Part shown: one piece after another, positions 1-12,300 of the stretch | Layout of the letters: each line of letters begins with the position of its first letter | How positions within the stretch are numbered: position 1 is the first letter of the stretch | NCBI RefSeq assembly: GCF_963678635.1 | Contig: NC_087065.1 | Span: forward strand, 24,569,254 to 24,633,253 | DNA from: Symsagittifera roscoffensis | Lineage: Eukaryota; Xenacoelomorpha; Acoela; Convolutidae | Direction of reading: 5' to 3' | DNA length: 64,000 bases | The notes under the pieces: generated by a model | Told to the model about the DNA's origin: nothing | Seen by the model: the letters and a program-made list of their open reading frames with translations, nothing else | Database searches by the model: none | Translations under genes and position numbers: made by a program

Positions 1-229
1 TTTGAAAATTTTTGCCAAAATTTAAAAGTTTGATACTTTCGTTATATTATTTGCGTGAGACAGAATTAACACATTGCAGGCTGTTTCCAAAGCATTTATA
101 ATGCGTGACGGCCAAACCTTTGGTTACTACATTTGAGTAAACAAGGCTTATGTCATTTGTGTTCGGTTACGAACACAACCAATAAATTTTGAGAAATAAA
201 AATGTAAACAATCAATCTTTTTGGTTTAT

Positions 230-374
230 GGAAAAATGCTAGTCATACAATTTCCATATATGAAAAAAATACTAATCATAGACCTTTCATGCAATTTTCT
301 GTACGTATGGAATTGCATGGAAAGAGTATGACTAGCATTTTTCCATATATGGAAATTGTATGACTAGCATTTTT
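230..374. repeat. Short palindromic (foldback) element
   Basis: An arm at 230-262 is almost exactly the reverse complement of 344-374, about 31 bases. A shorter copy of the same arm starts near 326, and an inner pair (near 288 and 311) pairs around the centre. The fold would be a hairpin with about 80 bases between the outer arms. It looks like a small MITE or foldback relic. No target-site duplication was seen. Confidence 0.6.
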
Positions 375-560
375 GGTCAACCCGGGTTGAGTAACCGAAT
401 CATTTAGCTAGAGCTATGTTGAAATCCAGACGCAACTTTTAAAATTAAACTCAGAAGCGAAGCTGCGCTTGGTAATCACTAGCAAGAACTCGACAAAAAG
501 CAGCTCTGTGAAGTGCAATAAGACAAAATAAAAATCATAAACCTCGAATGAATAAAAAAT

Positions 561-629
561 ACGGCTACGTCTCAATCATCGCTTTCTCAAATTATGAGTT
601 TAACGCGCTAACCATTCAACCACGGGCCC
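561..629 (-). ncRNA. tRNA-like segment (Met-type anticodon loop), probably a SINE head or tRNA pseudogene
   Basis: Read on the minus strand from 629, the sequence starts GGGCCCG, then has an A-box-like D arm (TGGTTGAATGGTTAGCGC). A five-pair anticodon stem with one wobble encloses a seven-base loop with anticodon CAT (594-596 on the plus strand). The expected T arm and the 3' acceptor half do not pair properly. I therefore read it as a tRNA-Met-derived head of a SINE or a decayed tRNA, not a working tRNA gene. Confidence 0.4.
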
Positions 630-1564
630 TTAAATAAGAATAATCACTAGCTACAAATAAAGCAGAAAACAGATGCTATGAACTTTCCCATGCTACAGAT
701 CGTGATTATAGCAAAAGTGCGACTAAATAAGTAAACATTTTTAATGAACACTTTTATCTGCGAGTTAGGTTTAAAAAAGGAAGAGTCGTACTAAAACAAT
801 AACGCTCGCAAGCTTTCAAGTGTAATAAAAAGAGGGAGATTCCAGTAAGACTAATTGAAAAATTCAAGGTAAGTTGAATTCATTTTTGCTCACATATTTT
901 AAAATTATGCGCACCAGTTCAATTATTTGAGATTCACAGTCCAAGAGTCAAAAAATTTTGACAGCAACAAAAACAGCAATCAAAAGACTTCGAAAAAAAA
1001 ATCAATTTTTTCAAGTTTTTTTTTGATAATCGTGGTCGTTGTGAGAATCCTGATTAGTCATCGAAAGCGTAAATTATGGTTTGAATTAAAGTAACTGGTT
1101 TTGATGTGGATAAAAAATTATTAACAAATTTCAGCTTACAGAACAACTTTCACTTTATTTCCATATTTGGTTTTAAATTCAAATCAAGCTTTGCAGATGT
1201 AAATACAACGGTCGTTCAAATCTAAAGCTTTCAATAGGCAAGACTAACTCCAGCATTTATTATTTGGTTGATTAATTGATGAATTATCATCGGACAAACT
1301 GGCAAATGCGCTTAGTTTCAAGAAACTAAGAAATGCAAGGAGTCACCAAAAGAGTAAATCATTAGTTAAAATTAAATTTAATTATACTAAATTTTTTTAT
1401 GTTCGAGAGCTTTCGTTTGTTGTAGTATTTTAAGAATTGGAAAATTTTTGAACAAATAAAGTTTAATCTAGACAGACTTAGCGAAATTTTTTTTTATACA
1501 ATTTTTTTTGTTTTTTAAAAAGCGTTCGCGATAGCAAAATGAAACAAAGTTGCCTGTACTTCAA

Positions 1565-2880
1565 TGTTTTTTTTTCCAATTTCTCCCATTAAGTTTTTAA
1601 TTCAGGTTTTTGTTTACATGCGCTCAGGTTAATACAAGTTTTTAGATTTCAATCCTGGGAAATAATGGAAAAGAGCCGTTATCTGAATTAGTTTTTGACA
1701 AACATTCGAAACATTTTAATTTTTTTTAGAATTTTTTTAGGAATTCTGAAGTTTTTACCCATAATCGCTGACAAGTACAAAACTTTATGTTTCCTTTCCC
1801 TAACATCCCATTCGGAACAATAGAATTGCTTCATTTCAGTTTGAAATGGCTTCTGAGGCGGATTAATTTTGCCGCTACTCTACGCTTACGGATTAAATTT
1901 ACGCTTGCGAAAAATGGTAGGTAAGCCGTGCAATTCAATTATCGCAAATTGACCAAAAACCAAATTCTGAACCCCATAAAATATGAAAAACTAACATGTG
2001 AATCTTTTTACAGATTCGAGCTCATGCTAATGATTTTTTTTGGATGATATTTGAAACGTTTTGTGAAAAAAGCTTAAATAAAAAATGAAATTTAGTTTAA
2101 AAGGTTGAAAATAAGAAAATAAATTAATAGAAACCAAAATTGCTCAAATCAAAGCAGAGCCCTGAATTTTCGACAGCCTTTAAACAGATATAAAACAGTT
2201 TTTGCCTTGGATAAAAAATGAACATTACGAGGCCAAACTGTGCATTCTTTGCATTGTAAGCGGAATCCGCAACAGGCCAAAATCAGATAGGTCGCGGTTT
2301 CCGCAACATTGATACTTTTCTTTGATCTTATCTGCTGTTTTGGATTCCACAAACAAATACCTAAGCATTGTACCTCGAAATCGCTCGAAAAATAGGCAAG
2401 TTTGCGGAATCCGCAACTGTATTTGCGGAATCCTGAACAGTTTTTGGAATCCACAAACAAATGATAAAACATTTGTATCGTTAAATTGAGCGGTTGCGGA
2501 ATCCGCAACTGTAAGTGGAACCCGCAAATTGTTAATGGAATCCGCAAATTGTAAGTGGAATCTGCATTATGTTTGCGGATTCCCCTTACATATATTTATT
2601 AAAATTATATCTTTTAAATACATGATTTGATTTCACTAGAATAGAAATTTACTAGAATAGAAACTTATTAGATTAGATCAGTGTTTGGGATTATTGGAAT
2701 CCCAATTTTTGACCAGTATTTGGAATCGATGGAATCCCAAATACTGAACTAATTCGACGATTTGCTATTCGTTGGGTTTCTAATCACTCTCAACCTAATG
2801 ACTCCAAATAAAGGAAATATTCCATTTTTATTCCAAATTATTCCAGTTTTTGGGATTTCATCAATCCCAAATACTGACCA
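1565..2880. repeat. 1316-bp tandem repeat, copy 1
   Basis: The sequence from 1565 repeats from 2881 with an exact 1316-base offset and only a few mismatches. The unit contains a cluster of short palindromes of the type TGCGGAATCCGCA (about 2250-2580) and, near its end, inverted TTGGGATT / AATCCCAA pairs. At 2222 it holds a copy of the CATTACGAGGCCAAACTGTGCA motif, which elsewhere forms MITE termini. Two overlapping minus-strand open frames at 2149-2547 and 2225-2527 are translations of the palindromes, recognisable by recurring RIPLT/RIPQ peptides, and are not genes. Confidence 0.9.
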
Positions 2881-4196
2881 TGTTTTTTTTTCCAATTTCT
2901 CCCATTAAGTTTTTAATTCAGGTTTTTGTTTACATGCGCTCAGGTTAATACAAGTTTTTAGATTTCAATCCTGGGAAATAATGGAAAAGAGCCGTTATCT
3001 GAATTAGTTTTTGACAAACATTCGAAACATTTAAATTTTTTTTAGAATTTTTTTAGGAATTCTGAAGTTTTTACCCATAATCGCTGACAAGTACAAAACT
3101 TTATGTTTCCTTTCCCTAACATCCCATTCGGAACAATAGAATTGCTTCATTTCAGTTTGAAATGGCTTCTGAGGCGGATTAATTTTGCCGCTACTCTACG
3201 CTTACGGATTAAATTTACGCTTGCGAAAAATGGTAGGTAAGCCGTGCAATTCAATTATCGCAAATTGACCAAAAACCAAATTCTGAACCCCATAAAATAT
3301 GAAAAACTAACATGTGAATCTTTTTACAGATTCGAGCTCATGCTAATGATTTTTTTTGGATGATATTTGAAACGTTTTGTGAAAAAAGCTCAAATAAAAA
3401 ATGAAATTTAGTTTAAAAGGTTGAAAATAAGAAAATAAATTAATAGAAACCAAAATTGCTCAAATCAAAGCAGAGCCCTGAATTTTCGACAGCCTTTAAA
3501 CAGATATAAAACAGTTTTTGCCTTGGATAAAAAATGAACATTACGAGGCCAAACTGTGCATTCTTTGCATTGTAAGCGGAATCCGCAACAGGCCAAAATC
3601 AGATAGGTCGCGGTTTCCGCAACATTGATACTTTTCTTTGATCTTATCTGCTGTTTTGGATTCCACAAACAAATACCTAAGCATTGTACCTCGAAATCGC
3701 TCGAAAAATAGGCAAGTTTGCGGAATCCGCAACTGTATTTGCGGAATCCTGAACAGTTTTTGGAATCCACAAACAAATGATAAAACATTTGTATCGTTAA
3801 ATTGAGCGGTTGCGGAATCCGCAACTGTAAGTGGAACCCGCAAATTGTTAATGGAATCCGCAAATTGTAAGTGGAATCTGCATTATGTTTGCGGATTCCC
3901 CTTACATATATTTATTAAAATTATATCTTTTAAATACATGATTTGATTTCACTAGAATAGAAATTTACTAGAATAGAAACTTATTAGATTAGATCAGTGT
4001 TTGGGATTATTGGAATCCCAATTTTTGACCAGTATTTGGAATCGATGGAATCCCAAATACTGAACTAATTCGACGATTTGCTATTCGTTGGGTTTCTAAT
4101 CACTCTCAACCTAATGACTCCAAATAAAGGAAATATTCCATTTTTATTCCAAATTATTCCAGTTTTTGGGATTTCATCAATCCCAAATACTGACCA
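2881..4196. repeat. 1316-bp tandem repeat, copy 2
   Basis: A near-identical second copy of 1565-2880; differences I saw include single substitutions near 3030 and 3390. The junctions at 2880/2881 and 4196/4197 are precise, which is typical of a recent tandem duplication. The same palindrome cluster lies at about 3570-3900. Confidence 0.9.
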
Positions 4197-4432
4197 TGTT
4201 TTTTTTTCCAATTTCTCCCATTAAGTTTTTAATTCAGGTTTTTGTTTACATGCGCTCAGGTTAATACAAGTTTTTAGATTTCAATCCTGGGAAATAATGG
4301 AAAAGAGCCGTTATCTGAATTAGTTTTTGACAAACATTCGAAACATTTTAATTTTTTTTAGAATTTTTTTAGGAATTCTGAAGTTTTTACCCATAATCGC
4401 TGACAAGTACAAAACTTTATGTTTCCTTTCCC
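4197..4432. repeat. 1316-bp tandem repeat, partial copy 3
   Basis: The first 236 bases of the unit occur a third time and then diverge abruptly at 4433. An open frame at 4327-4530 crosses this breakpoint and is a by-product of it. Confidence 0.88.
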
Positions 4433-5457
4433 AAGGTACCGCTCAAAATTGCTCGAAAAATAGGAGAAATTGCGGAATTCGAAACTCTAAGTGGAATACG
4501 CGAATTGTAAGTGGAATCCGCAAATTGTAAGTGGAATATCCATTTGGTTTGCGGTTTCCCTTTTTACATATATTTATATGTGTAGTCTTTAAAATTATAT
4601 CTTTTAAATACATGATTTGATTTTACTAGAATAGAATCTTACTATAATACAAATTTACTATAATAGATCAGCGTTTGGGATTAATGGAATCCCAATTAAT
4701 GACCAGTATTTGGGATCGATGAAATCGCAAAAACTGAAATAAATCGACGATTTGCTTTGCGTTAGGTTTTTAACCACTCTCAACCTAATGAATTCAAATA
4801 TAGAATATTATCCATGTTTATTCCACATTTTTCCAGTTTTTGGGATTCCATCAATGCCAAATACTGACCAGTATTTGGGATTGACGCAATCCCAAATAGT
4901 GACCTAATTTGTCGATATGCCGTGTGTTCCAAACACTCTCACTTCAATGACTCCAAATATTGAAATTGTTCGGTGTTGTGTTTCCAAAATACTAAAAGAT
5001 GACATCCACTGATTTAAAAAACCAAGGTTTTAGGACTTGTTTGTGGATTCCGCTGACAATTTTTAAGTCTATGCTTTTAAATTCCGCATTGCTAGTGGTA
5101 ATAATTCCAGCTAAGCTTTTAATTGTTCATTTTCAAGTTCAGTTGTGAACAAAATTCGGAATCCACTTACAGTTTGCGGAATCCACTTATATTTGCGGAT
5201 TCCGCTTACATTTTGCGGAATCCACTCATAGTTGCGGAATTCAGAACAGCTAGTTATATTTGCATGTTGCGGAACCCGCAACAAATGAAATGTGCCGACA
5301 AAATTTACGCTACAGGTATATGTATGCGGATTCCACTGAAATTTTGTTTGTGAAATCCACTTATATTTTTTGGAATATGTGTTAAGACTTGTCTCTGGAA
5401 TCCAAGAACATACAGACACAAAATTGTGCTCTTATCCAGTGCGCAGTTTGACCTTGT
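4433..5457. repeat. Cluster of short palindromes (TGCGGAATCCGCA and GTATTTGGGATT types)
   Basis: This stretch is related to the end of the 1316-bp unit but diverged. Paired TTGGGATT / AATCCCAA blocks lie at about 4670-4930, and GCGGAATCCGC-type blocks at about 5040-5400. In reverse orientation the same order recurs at about 8600-9290 and 10740-11400, so this is one arm of a large inverted arrangement. The open frames at 5111-5419 and 5123-5353 lie on opposite strands of the palindromes and are not coding. Confidence 0.7.
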
Positions 5458-6940
5458 AATGACAAATAATTCTTCAAGTTGTTCATAAGTCAGAACAGCA
5501 TACTAGAAAAATGACAATAAAAAAATTAATTTTACTGAAATCTACAAATATCAAATCAGACATTTTAATGAAACTTAGAGCTCGGATTAACAATTCAACT
5601 GATCTTCAATTTGGAAAGTCATTTTAGCTTTTTAATTTTTCCCACACCTCACACGAATAGCATCTTTATAGTCTAACAAGTGGTTTTGCAAGACTGTTTA
5701 TGAAGACCAGGGATGTTTCTCATGGCCTAAATAGTCTGCATGTCAATTTTCATGACAATCAAACAATGGGAACAGTAATTTTGCTTACCGAAAATTGCAG
5801 GCGGAAGAAAAGAAAAAAGATCCGTCTTTTTTTATTATTGCTTCGATTGGCATTTGAAACTTTTTAAGCTCCACTTCAGTAGAGAATCTTAACTTCCACA
5901 TGTCATAACTTCCGTTAAATCAAATCGGTTAAAACAGGGGATGGATCTAAGGTTTTAACTCTTATTCCTTTTTCACCCTACCTGCAAAATTTACAGGTAA
6001 AAATTTTCTTTACATTGTTCGATTGTTATGAAAAATGACATACAGACTATTTAGGTTATGTTAAACATATTTAGTCTTCATAATTGACTTTGTAAAACCA
6101 CTCGTTGCACCATAAAATTCATGTTCTTGTGAGGTGTGGGAAGAGGACGAAAAATAGCAATGATTTTCTCTAGGATTTAAAATTTTCTCAAGGGAGATCG
6201 GATTTTCAAAAAGAGTTCAAACATTTTTTTAAACCTTTTTTGAAGATAAACAGGCTCTTTTCCCGTTTTACAACCCCCTCGGAAAATTACCGTTAAAAGG
6301 CAAAAACACCGAACTATGAAATATGTTTAACAAAACCAATATAGTCTGTATGACAATTTTAATAACAATCGAACAATGTGAAGAAAAATTTTACCTGTAA
6401 AATTTTGCAGTAGGGGTGGGGAAAAGAATAAGAGTCAAAACCTTAGATCAATCCCCTGCTCTAACCGATTTGAATTAACGGAAGTCATGACAAGTGGACG
6501 TTAAAATTCTTTACTAAAATGGAGCTAAAAAAAGTTTCAAATGCCAATCGAAGCAATGATAAAATAAAAATGCCGGCTCTTTTTCCTTTTCCCCCGCCTG
6601 CAAATTTTTATAAACAAAATCGCTGTTCACATTGTTTGTTTGTCATGAAAACAGACATGCAGACTATTAAGGCCATGACAAACATCTTTGGTCTTCAGAA
6701 TCAATCTTGCAAAACCACTTGTTAGGTTATAGTTTGCTACTCGCGTGTGGCGTGGGAAAAAGAAAAGGCCAAAATGACTTTCCAAATGAAGATCAGTTAA
6801 ACTGTTTAACCCGAGCTCTAAGTTACTCTTAAAACGTCTGATTTGATATTTGTAGGTATCATAAATTATTTTTTTTACTGCCTATATTTCAGTATGCTCT
6901 TCTGACTTATGAACGACTTAAAGAATTGTTTGTCATTACG
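5458..6940. repeat. Foldback element, about 1.5 kb, imperfect arms
   Basis: The left part (5458-about 6180) reads inward from a TAATGACAAATAATTCTTC end. The right part (about 6320-6940) is its imperfect reverse complement and ends GAATTGTTTGTCATTA. Within the arms occurs a block of roughly 180 bases, with a purine-rich GGAAAAAG/CTTTTTCC edge and a small TGTCAATTTTCATGACA hairpin. That block is found many times in the window. No coding frame of natural composition was found. Confidence 0.75.
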
Positions 6941-7257
6941 AGGCCAAACTGTGCACTAGATTGGAGCACAATTTTGTGTCTGTATGTTCTTGGATTCCAG
7001 AGACAAGTCTTAAAATGTGTTCAAAATGTAGGTGGATTTCACAAACAACATTTCAGTGGATTCCGCATACATATAACTGTAACCTAAGTTTTGTCGGCAC
7101 ATTTGATTTGTTTGATTTTGCAACAAGGAATCCAGTGAAATTTTGTTTGTGAAACCCACTCACATTTTCGAACATAATTTGAGACTTGTATCTGGAATCC
7201 AGGAACTTGCAGACACAAAATTGTGCTCCTATCCATTGCACAGTTTGGTCTGGTAAT
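6941..7257. mobile_element. MITE-like element with CATTACGAGGCCAAACTGTGCA termini
   Basis: It begins CATTACGAGGCCAAACTGTG and ends with a near-exact reverse complement (TGCACAGTTTGGTCTGGTAATG). The flanks on both sides are also inverted copies of each other, so the element sits at the centre of a larger palindrome. Internally it has diverged GCGGAATCC-type blocks. The same termini bound the MITE at 37912-38120. It has no coding capacity. Confidence 0.6.
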
Positions 7258-9390
7258 GACAAATAATTCTTCAAGTTGTTCATAAGTCAGAACAGCATAG
7301 TAAAAAAATAGACAAAAAAAAAAAATTTAATGATATCTACAAATATCAAATCAGACATTTTAAGACATGCTTACGGTTCGGATTAAACAGTTCAACTGAT
7401 CTTTAATTTGGAAAGTCATTTTAGCTTTTTCTTTTTCCCCACACCTCACACGAATAGCAATTTTATAGTCTAACAAGTGTTTTTGCAAGATTGATTATGA
7501 AAACCAAAGATGCTTCTCATGGCCTAAGTAGTCTGCATGTCAATTTTCATGGCAATCAAAAACGTGAACAATAGTTTTGATTATAACAATTTGCAGGTGG
7601 GAGAAAAGGAAAAAAAGCCGTCATTTTTTTTATTATTGCTTCGATTGGCATTTGAAACTTTTTTAGCTCCACTTCAGTAAAGAATCTTAAGTTCCACATG
7701 TCATAACTTCCGTTAAATCAAATCAGTTAAAGCAGGGGATTGACTCTTTTCCTGTCCCCACACCACCTGCAAAATTTTACGAGTAAAAAATTTCTTCACA
7801 TTGTTCGATTGTTATGAAAAATGACATACGGACTATTTAGGTTATGTTAAACATTTTTGGTCTTCATAACTGATTTTGTAAAACCACTCGTTGCACCATA
7901 AAATTCATTTTCGTTTGAGGTGTGGGGGGAGGAGGAAAAATAGCAATGATTTTCTCTAGGATTTAAAATTTTCTCAAGGGAGATCGGATTTTCAAAAAGA
8001 GTTCAAACATTTTTTTTTCGACGTTTTTTTGAGGATAAACAGGTTCTTTTCCAGTTTCACACCCCCTCGGAAAATTACATTATTATAATCTCTCCGTTAT
8101 TACCATTAAATTGCAAAAATAAGGAACTATGAAATATGTTTAACATAACCTAAATAGTCCGTATGTCAACTTTCATAACAATCGAACAATGGGAAGAAAT
8201 TTTTACCTGTAAAATTTTGCAGGTGAGGTGGGGAAAGGAATAAGAGTCAAAATCTTAGATCAATCTCCTGCTTTAGCCGATTTGATTTAACGGGAGTTAT
8301 GACAGTGGAAGTTAAGATTCTCTACTGAAGTGGAGCTAAAAAAAAGTTTCAAATGCCAACCGAAGCAATGATAAAATAAAAATGACGGCTCTCTTACCTT
8401 TTCACCCAAATGCAAATTTTTATAATCAAAAATACTGTTCACAATGTTTGACTGTCATGAAAATTGACATACAGACTACTTAGGCCATGACAAACAGCTT
8501 TGGTCTTCATAATCAATCTTGCAAAACCACTTGTTAGACTATAAATTTGCTCTATCTGTTCGACTATCTGTAACGTAAATTTTGTCGGCACATTTAATTT
8601 GTTGCGGATTCCGCAACAAATAAATATAGCTAGTTTTCTCCTGTAAGTGGATTTCGCAAACTGTAAGTGAATTCCGAATTTGGTTCAATACTGAACTTGC
8701 ATATGAACACATAAAAGCTGAGCTGCAACTCTCATCTCTAGCAATGCGGATTATAAAATCAAAGACCTAACCATCGTCAGCGGAATCCACGAACAAGTCT
8801 TGAAACAATGGTCACATAAATCCGTGGATGTCATCTTTTAGTATTCTGGAAACACAACACCGAACAATTTCAACATTTGGAGTCAATGAGTTGAGAATGT
8901 ATGGAACACACAGCATATCGACAAATAAGGTCAGTTTTTGGGATTGCGTCAATCCCAAATACTGTTCAGTATTTGGGATTGATGAAATCCCAAAAACTGG
9001 AATAATTTGGAATAAAAAAGGAATATTTCCATTATTTGGAGTCATTAGGTTGAGAGTGATTAGAAACCCAACGCATAGCAAATAGTCAAATTAACTCAGT
9101 ATTTGGGATTCTATCGATCCCAAATACTGGTCAGTATTTGGGACTGATGGAATCCCAAAAACTGAACTAATTTGGCGATTTGCCATGCGTTGGGTTTCTA
9201 ATCACTGTCAACCTTATGACTCCAAATAATGGATATATTCCATATTTATTCCACATTATTCCAATTTTTGGGATTCATCCAAAAACTGAAATCCCATAAC
9301 TTCCACGAACTTAATTTAGGGCTTGTCTCTGGAAACCAGGAACATGCAGACAAAAATTTGTGCTCCTATCCAGTGCACATTTTGGCCATG
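7258..9390. repeat. 2.1-kb tandem unit, copy 1 (foldback core plus palindrome cluster)
   Basis: The sequence from about 7190 recurs from about 9317 and again from about 11420, so the period is about 2.1 kb. Each unit has a foldback core (here about 7258-8550, related to 5458-6940), then GCGGAATCCGC palindromes (8600-8800), then TTGGGATT/AATCCCAA pairs (8940-9290). The facing open frames at 8812-9081 and 8828-9085 overlap on opposite strands of the palindromes and are not coding. Confidence 0.75.
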
Positions 9391-11490
9391 TAATGACAAA
9401 TAATTCTTCAAATTGATCATAAGTCAGAACAGCATACTAAAAAATAGACAAAAAAAATAATTTTACTGATATCTACAAATATCAGATCGGACATTTTAAG
9501 ACAAACTTACGGCTCGGATTAAACAGTTCAACTGATCTTTAATTTGGAAAGTCATTTTAGGTTTTTCATTTTCTCCACACCTGAATAGCAATTTTATAGT
9601 CTATCAAGTGGTTTTACAAGATTGATTATGAAGATCAAAGATGTTTGTCATGGCCTAAATAGTCTGCATGTCAATTTTCATGACAATCAAACAATTTGAA
9701 CACAAAATTCGATTAATAAATTTTGCAGTTTGGGGAAAAGGAAAAAGAGCCGTCATTTTTATTTTATTAGTGCTTCGATTAGCATTTGAAATTTTTTTTA
9801 GCTCCACTTCAGTAAAGAATCTTAACTTCTACATGTCATTACTTCCGTTAAATCAAATCGGTTAAAGCAGGGGATTGATCTAAGCTTTTGACTCTGATTC
9901 TTGTCCCCACACCACCTGCAAAAATTTACGAGTAAAAAATTTCTTCGCATTGTTCGATTGTTATGAAAAATGACATACGGACTAATTAGGTTATGTTAAA
10001 CATTTTTGTGCTTCATAATTGATTTTGTAAAACCACTCGTTGCACCATAATTTCATGTTCGTATGAAATGTGGGGGGAGGGTGGAAAAATAGCAATGATT
10101 TTCTCTAGGATTTAAAATTTTCTCAAGGGATATCGGGTTTTCAAAAAGAGTTCAAACATTTTTTTCGACGTTCTTTTGTTGATCAATAGGCCGTTTTCCA
10201 GTTTCACACCCCCTCTGAAAATTACATTATTATAATATCTCCGTTATTACCGTTAAATTGCAAAAATATTGAACTATGAAATATATTTAACATAACCTAA
10301 ATAGTCCGTTTGTCAATTTTCATAACAATCGAACAATGTGAAGAAAATTTTTACGTGTAAAATTTTGCATGTGGGGTGGCGAAAAGAAAAAGAGTCAAAA
10401 CCTTAGATCTATCCCCTGCTTTAACCGATTTGATTTAACGGAAGTTATGACAAGTGGAAATTAAGATTCTCTACTGAAGTGGAGCTAAAAAAGTTTCAAA
10501 AGCCAATCAAAGCAATGATAAAATAAAAATGACGGCTCTTTTTCCTTTTCACCCAAATGCAAATTTTTATAATCAAAATTACTGTTCACATTGTTTCATT
10601 GTCATGAAATTGACATACAGACCACTTAGGCCATGACAAACAGCTTTGGTCTTCATAATCAATCTTGCAAAACCACTTGTTAGACTATAAATTTGCGCTA
10701 TCTGTTCGACTATCTGTAACGCAAATTTTGTTGGCACATTTAATTTGTTGCGGATTCCGCAACAAGCAAATATAGCTAGTTTTCTCCGGAATCCGCAATT
10801 GTAAGTAGATTTCGCACACTGTAAGTGGATTCCGAATTTGGTTCAATACTGAACTTGCATATGAACACATAAAATCTGAGCTGGAACTCTTATCTCTAGC
10901 AATGCGGAATTTAGAAGCAAAGACTTAACCATCGTCAGCGGAATCCACGAACAAGTCTTAAGACAATGGTTACCTAAATCGGTGGATGTCATCTTTTAGT
11001 TTTCTGGAAACACAACACCGAACAATTTCAACATTTGGAGTCAATGATTTGAGAGTGTATGGAACACACAAATATCGACAAATTAGGTCAGTATTTGGGG
11101 TTTCGTCAATCCCAAATACTGTTCAGTATTTGGGATTGACGAAATCCCAAAAACTGGAATAATTTGGAATGAAAAAGGAATATATCGATTATTTGGAGTC
11201 ATTAGGTTGAGAGTGATTAGAAACCCAACGCATAGCAAATCGTCAAACTAATTCAGTATTTGGGATTCTATCGAGGCGATTTGCCATGCGTTGGGTTTCT
11301 AATCACTGTCAACCTAATGACTCCAAAAAATGGATAAATTCCATATTTATTCCACATTATTCCAGTTTTTGGGATTTCATCCAAAAACTGAAATCCCAAA
11401 ACTTCCACGAACTTAATTTAAGACTTGTCTCTGGAATCCAGGAACATGCAGACACAAAATTGTGCTCCTATCCAGTGCACAGTTTGGCCT
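9391..11490. repeat. 2.1-kb tandem unit, copy 2
   Basis: A second copy of the 7258-9390 unit in the same order: foldback core to about 10690, palindromes at 10740-10950, TTGGGATT/AATCCCAA pairs at 11090-11400. Divergence from copy 1 is modest, with substitutions and small indels throughout. Confidence 0.75.
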
Positions 11491-12300
11491 TGTCATAAGT
11501 CAGAACAGCATAGTAAAAAAATAGACAAAAAAGATACTTTTATTGATATCTACAAATATCAAATCAGACATTTTAAGACAAACTTACGGCTCGGATTAAA
11601 CAGTTCAACTGATCTTTAATTTGGAAAGTCATTTTAGCTTTTTCATTTTCCCCACACCTCACACGAATAGCAATTTTATAGTCTAAAAAGTGGTTTTACA
11701 AGGTTGATTATGAAGAACAAAGATGTTTGTCATGGCCTAAATAGTCTGCATGTCAATTTTCATGACAATCAAACAATTTGAACACTAATTTTGATTTAAA
11801 AAATTTGCAGGTGGGAGAAAAGGAAAAAGAGCCGTCATTTTTTTATTATTGCTTCGATTGGCATTTGAAACTTTTTTAGCTCCACTTCAGTAGAGAATCT
11901 TAACTTCCACATGTCATAACTTCCGTTAAATCAAATCGGTTAAAGCAGGGGATTGATCTAAGGTTTTGACTCTTATTCCTTTCCCCACCTGCAAAATTTA
12001 CAGGTAAAAATTTTCTTCACATTGTTCGATTGTTATGAAAATTGACATACGGACTATTTAGGTTATGTTAAACATATTTGGTCCTCATATTTGACTTTGT
12101 AAAACCACTCGTTGCACCATGAAATTCAAGTTCGTGTGAGGTGTGGGGGGAGGAGGAAAAAGAGCAACGATTTTCCCTTTGACTTAAGAGTTCAAAGTTT
12201 TTTTCCACCTTTTTTTGAAGATAAACAGGCTCTTTTCCAGTTTCACACCCCCCTCGGAAAATTACATTATTATAATCTCTCCGTAATTACCGTTAAAAGA
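11491..12300. repeat. 2.1-kb tandem unit, partial copy 3
   Basis: The foldback core starts again after a truncated TGTGCAC-type terminus and can be followed to about 12300, where similarity to the unit ends. No gene was seen. Confidence 0.65.

Larger units (their letters stand above)
1..1564. other. AT-rich sequence without a recognisable gene
   Basis: No open frame of convincing composition is visible on either strand. Apart from a palindrome at 230-374 and a tRNA-like segment at 561-629, both listed separately, this is simple AT-rich sequence rich in A and T runs. A strong splice-donor-like string follows position 868 but has no open frame in front of it. Confidence 0.5.

Noticed and set aside
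2149-2547. Open frames at 2149-2547, 2225-2527 and their copies at 3465-3863 and 3541-3843
   Set aside because: They are translations of the palindrome-rich tandem unit in overlapping frames (repeated RIPLT/RIPQ peptides) and have no natural protein composition.
2250-2580. CRISPR-like regular repeats
   Set aside because: GCGGAATCCGC palindromes recur, but spacing is irregular, intervening sequence is repeated itself, and the context is eukaryotic.
8812-9085. Two facing open frames on opposite strands
   Set aside because: They mirror each other because the DNA is palindromic. The same block occurs in other repeat copies with stops.
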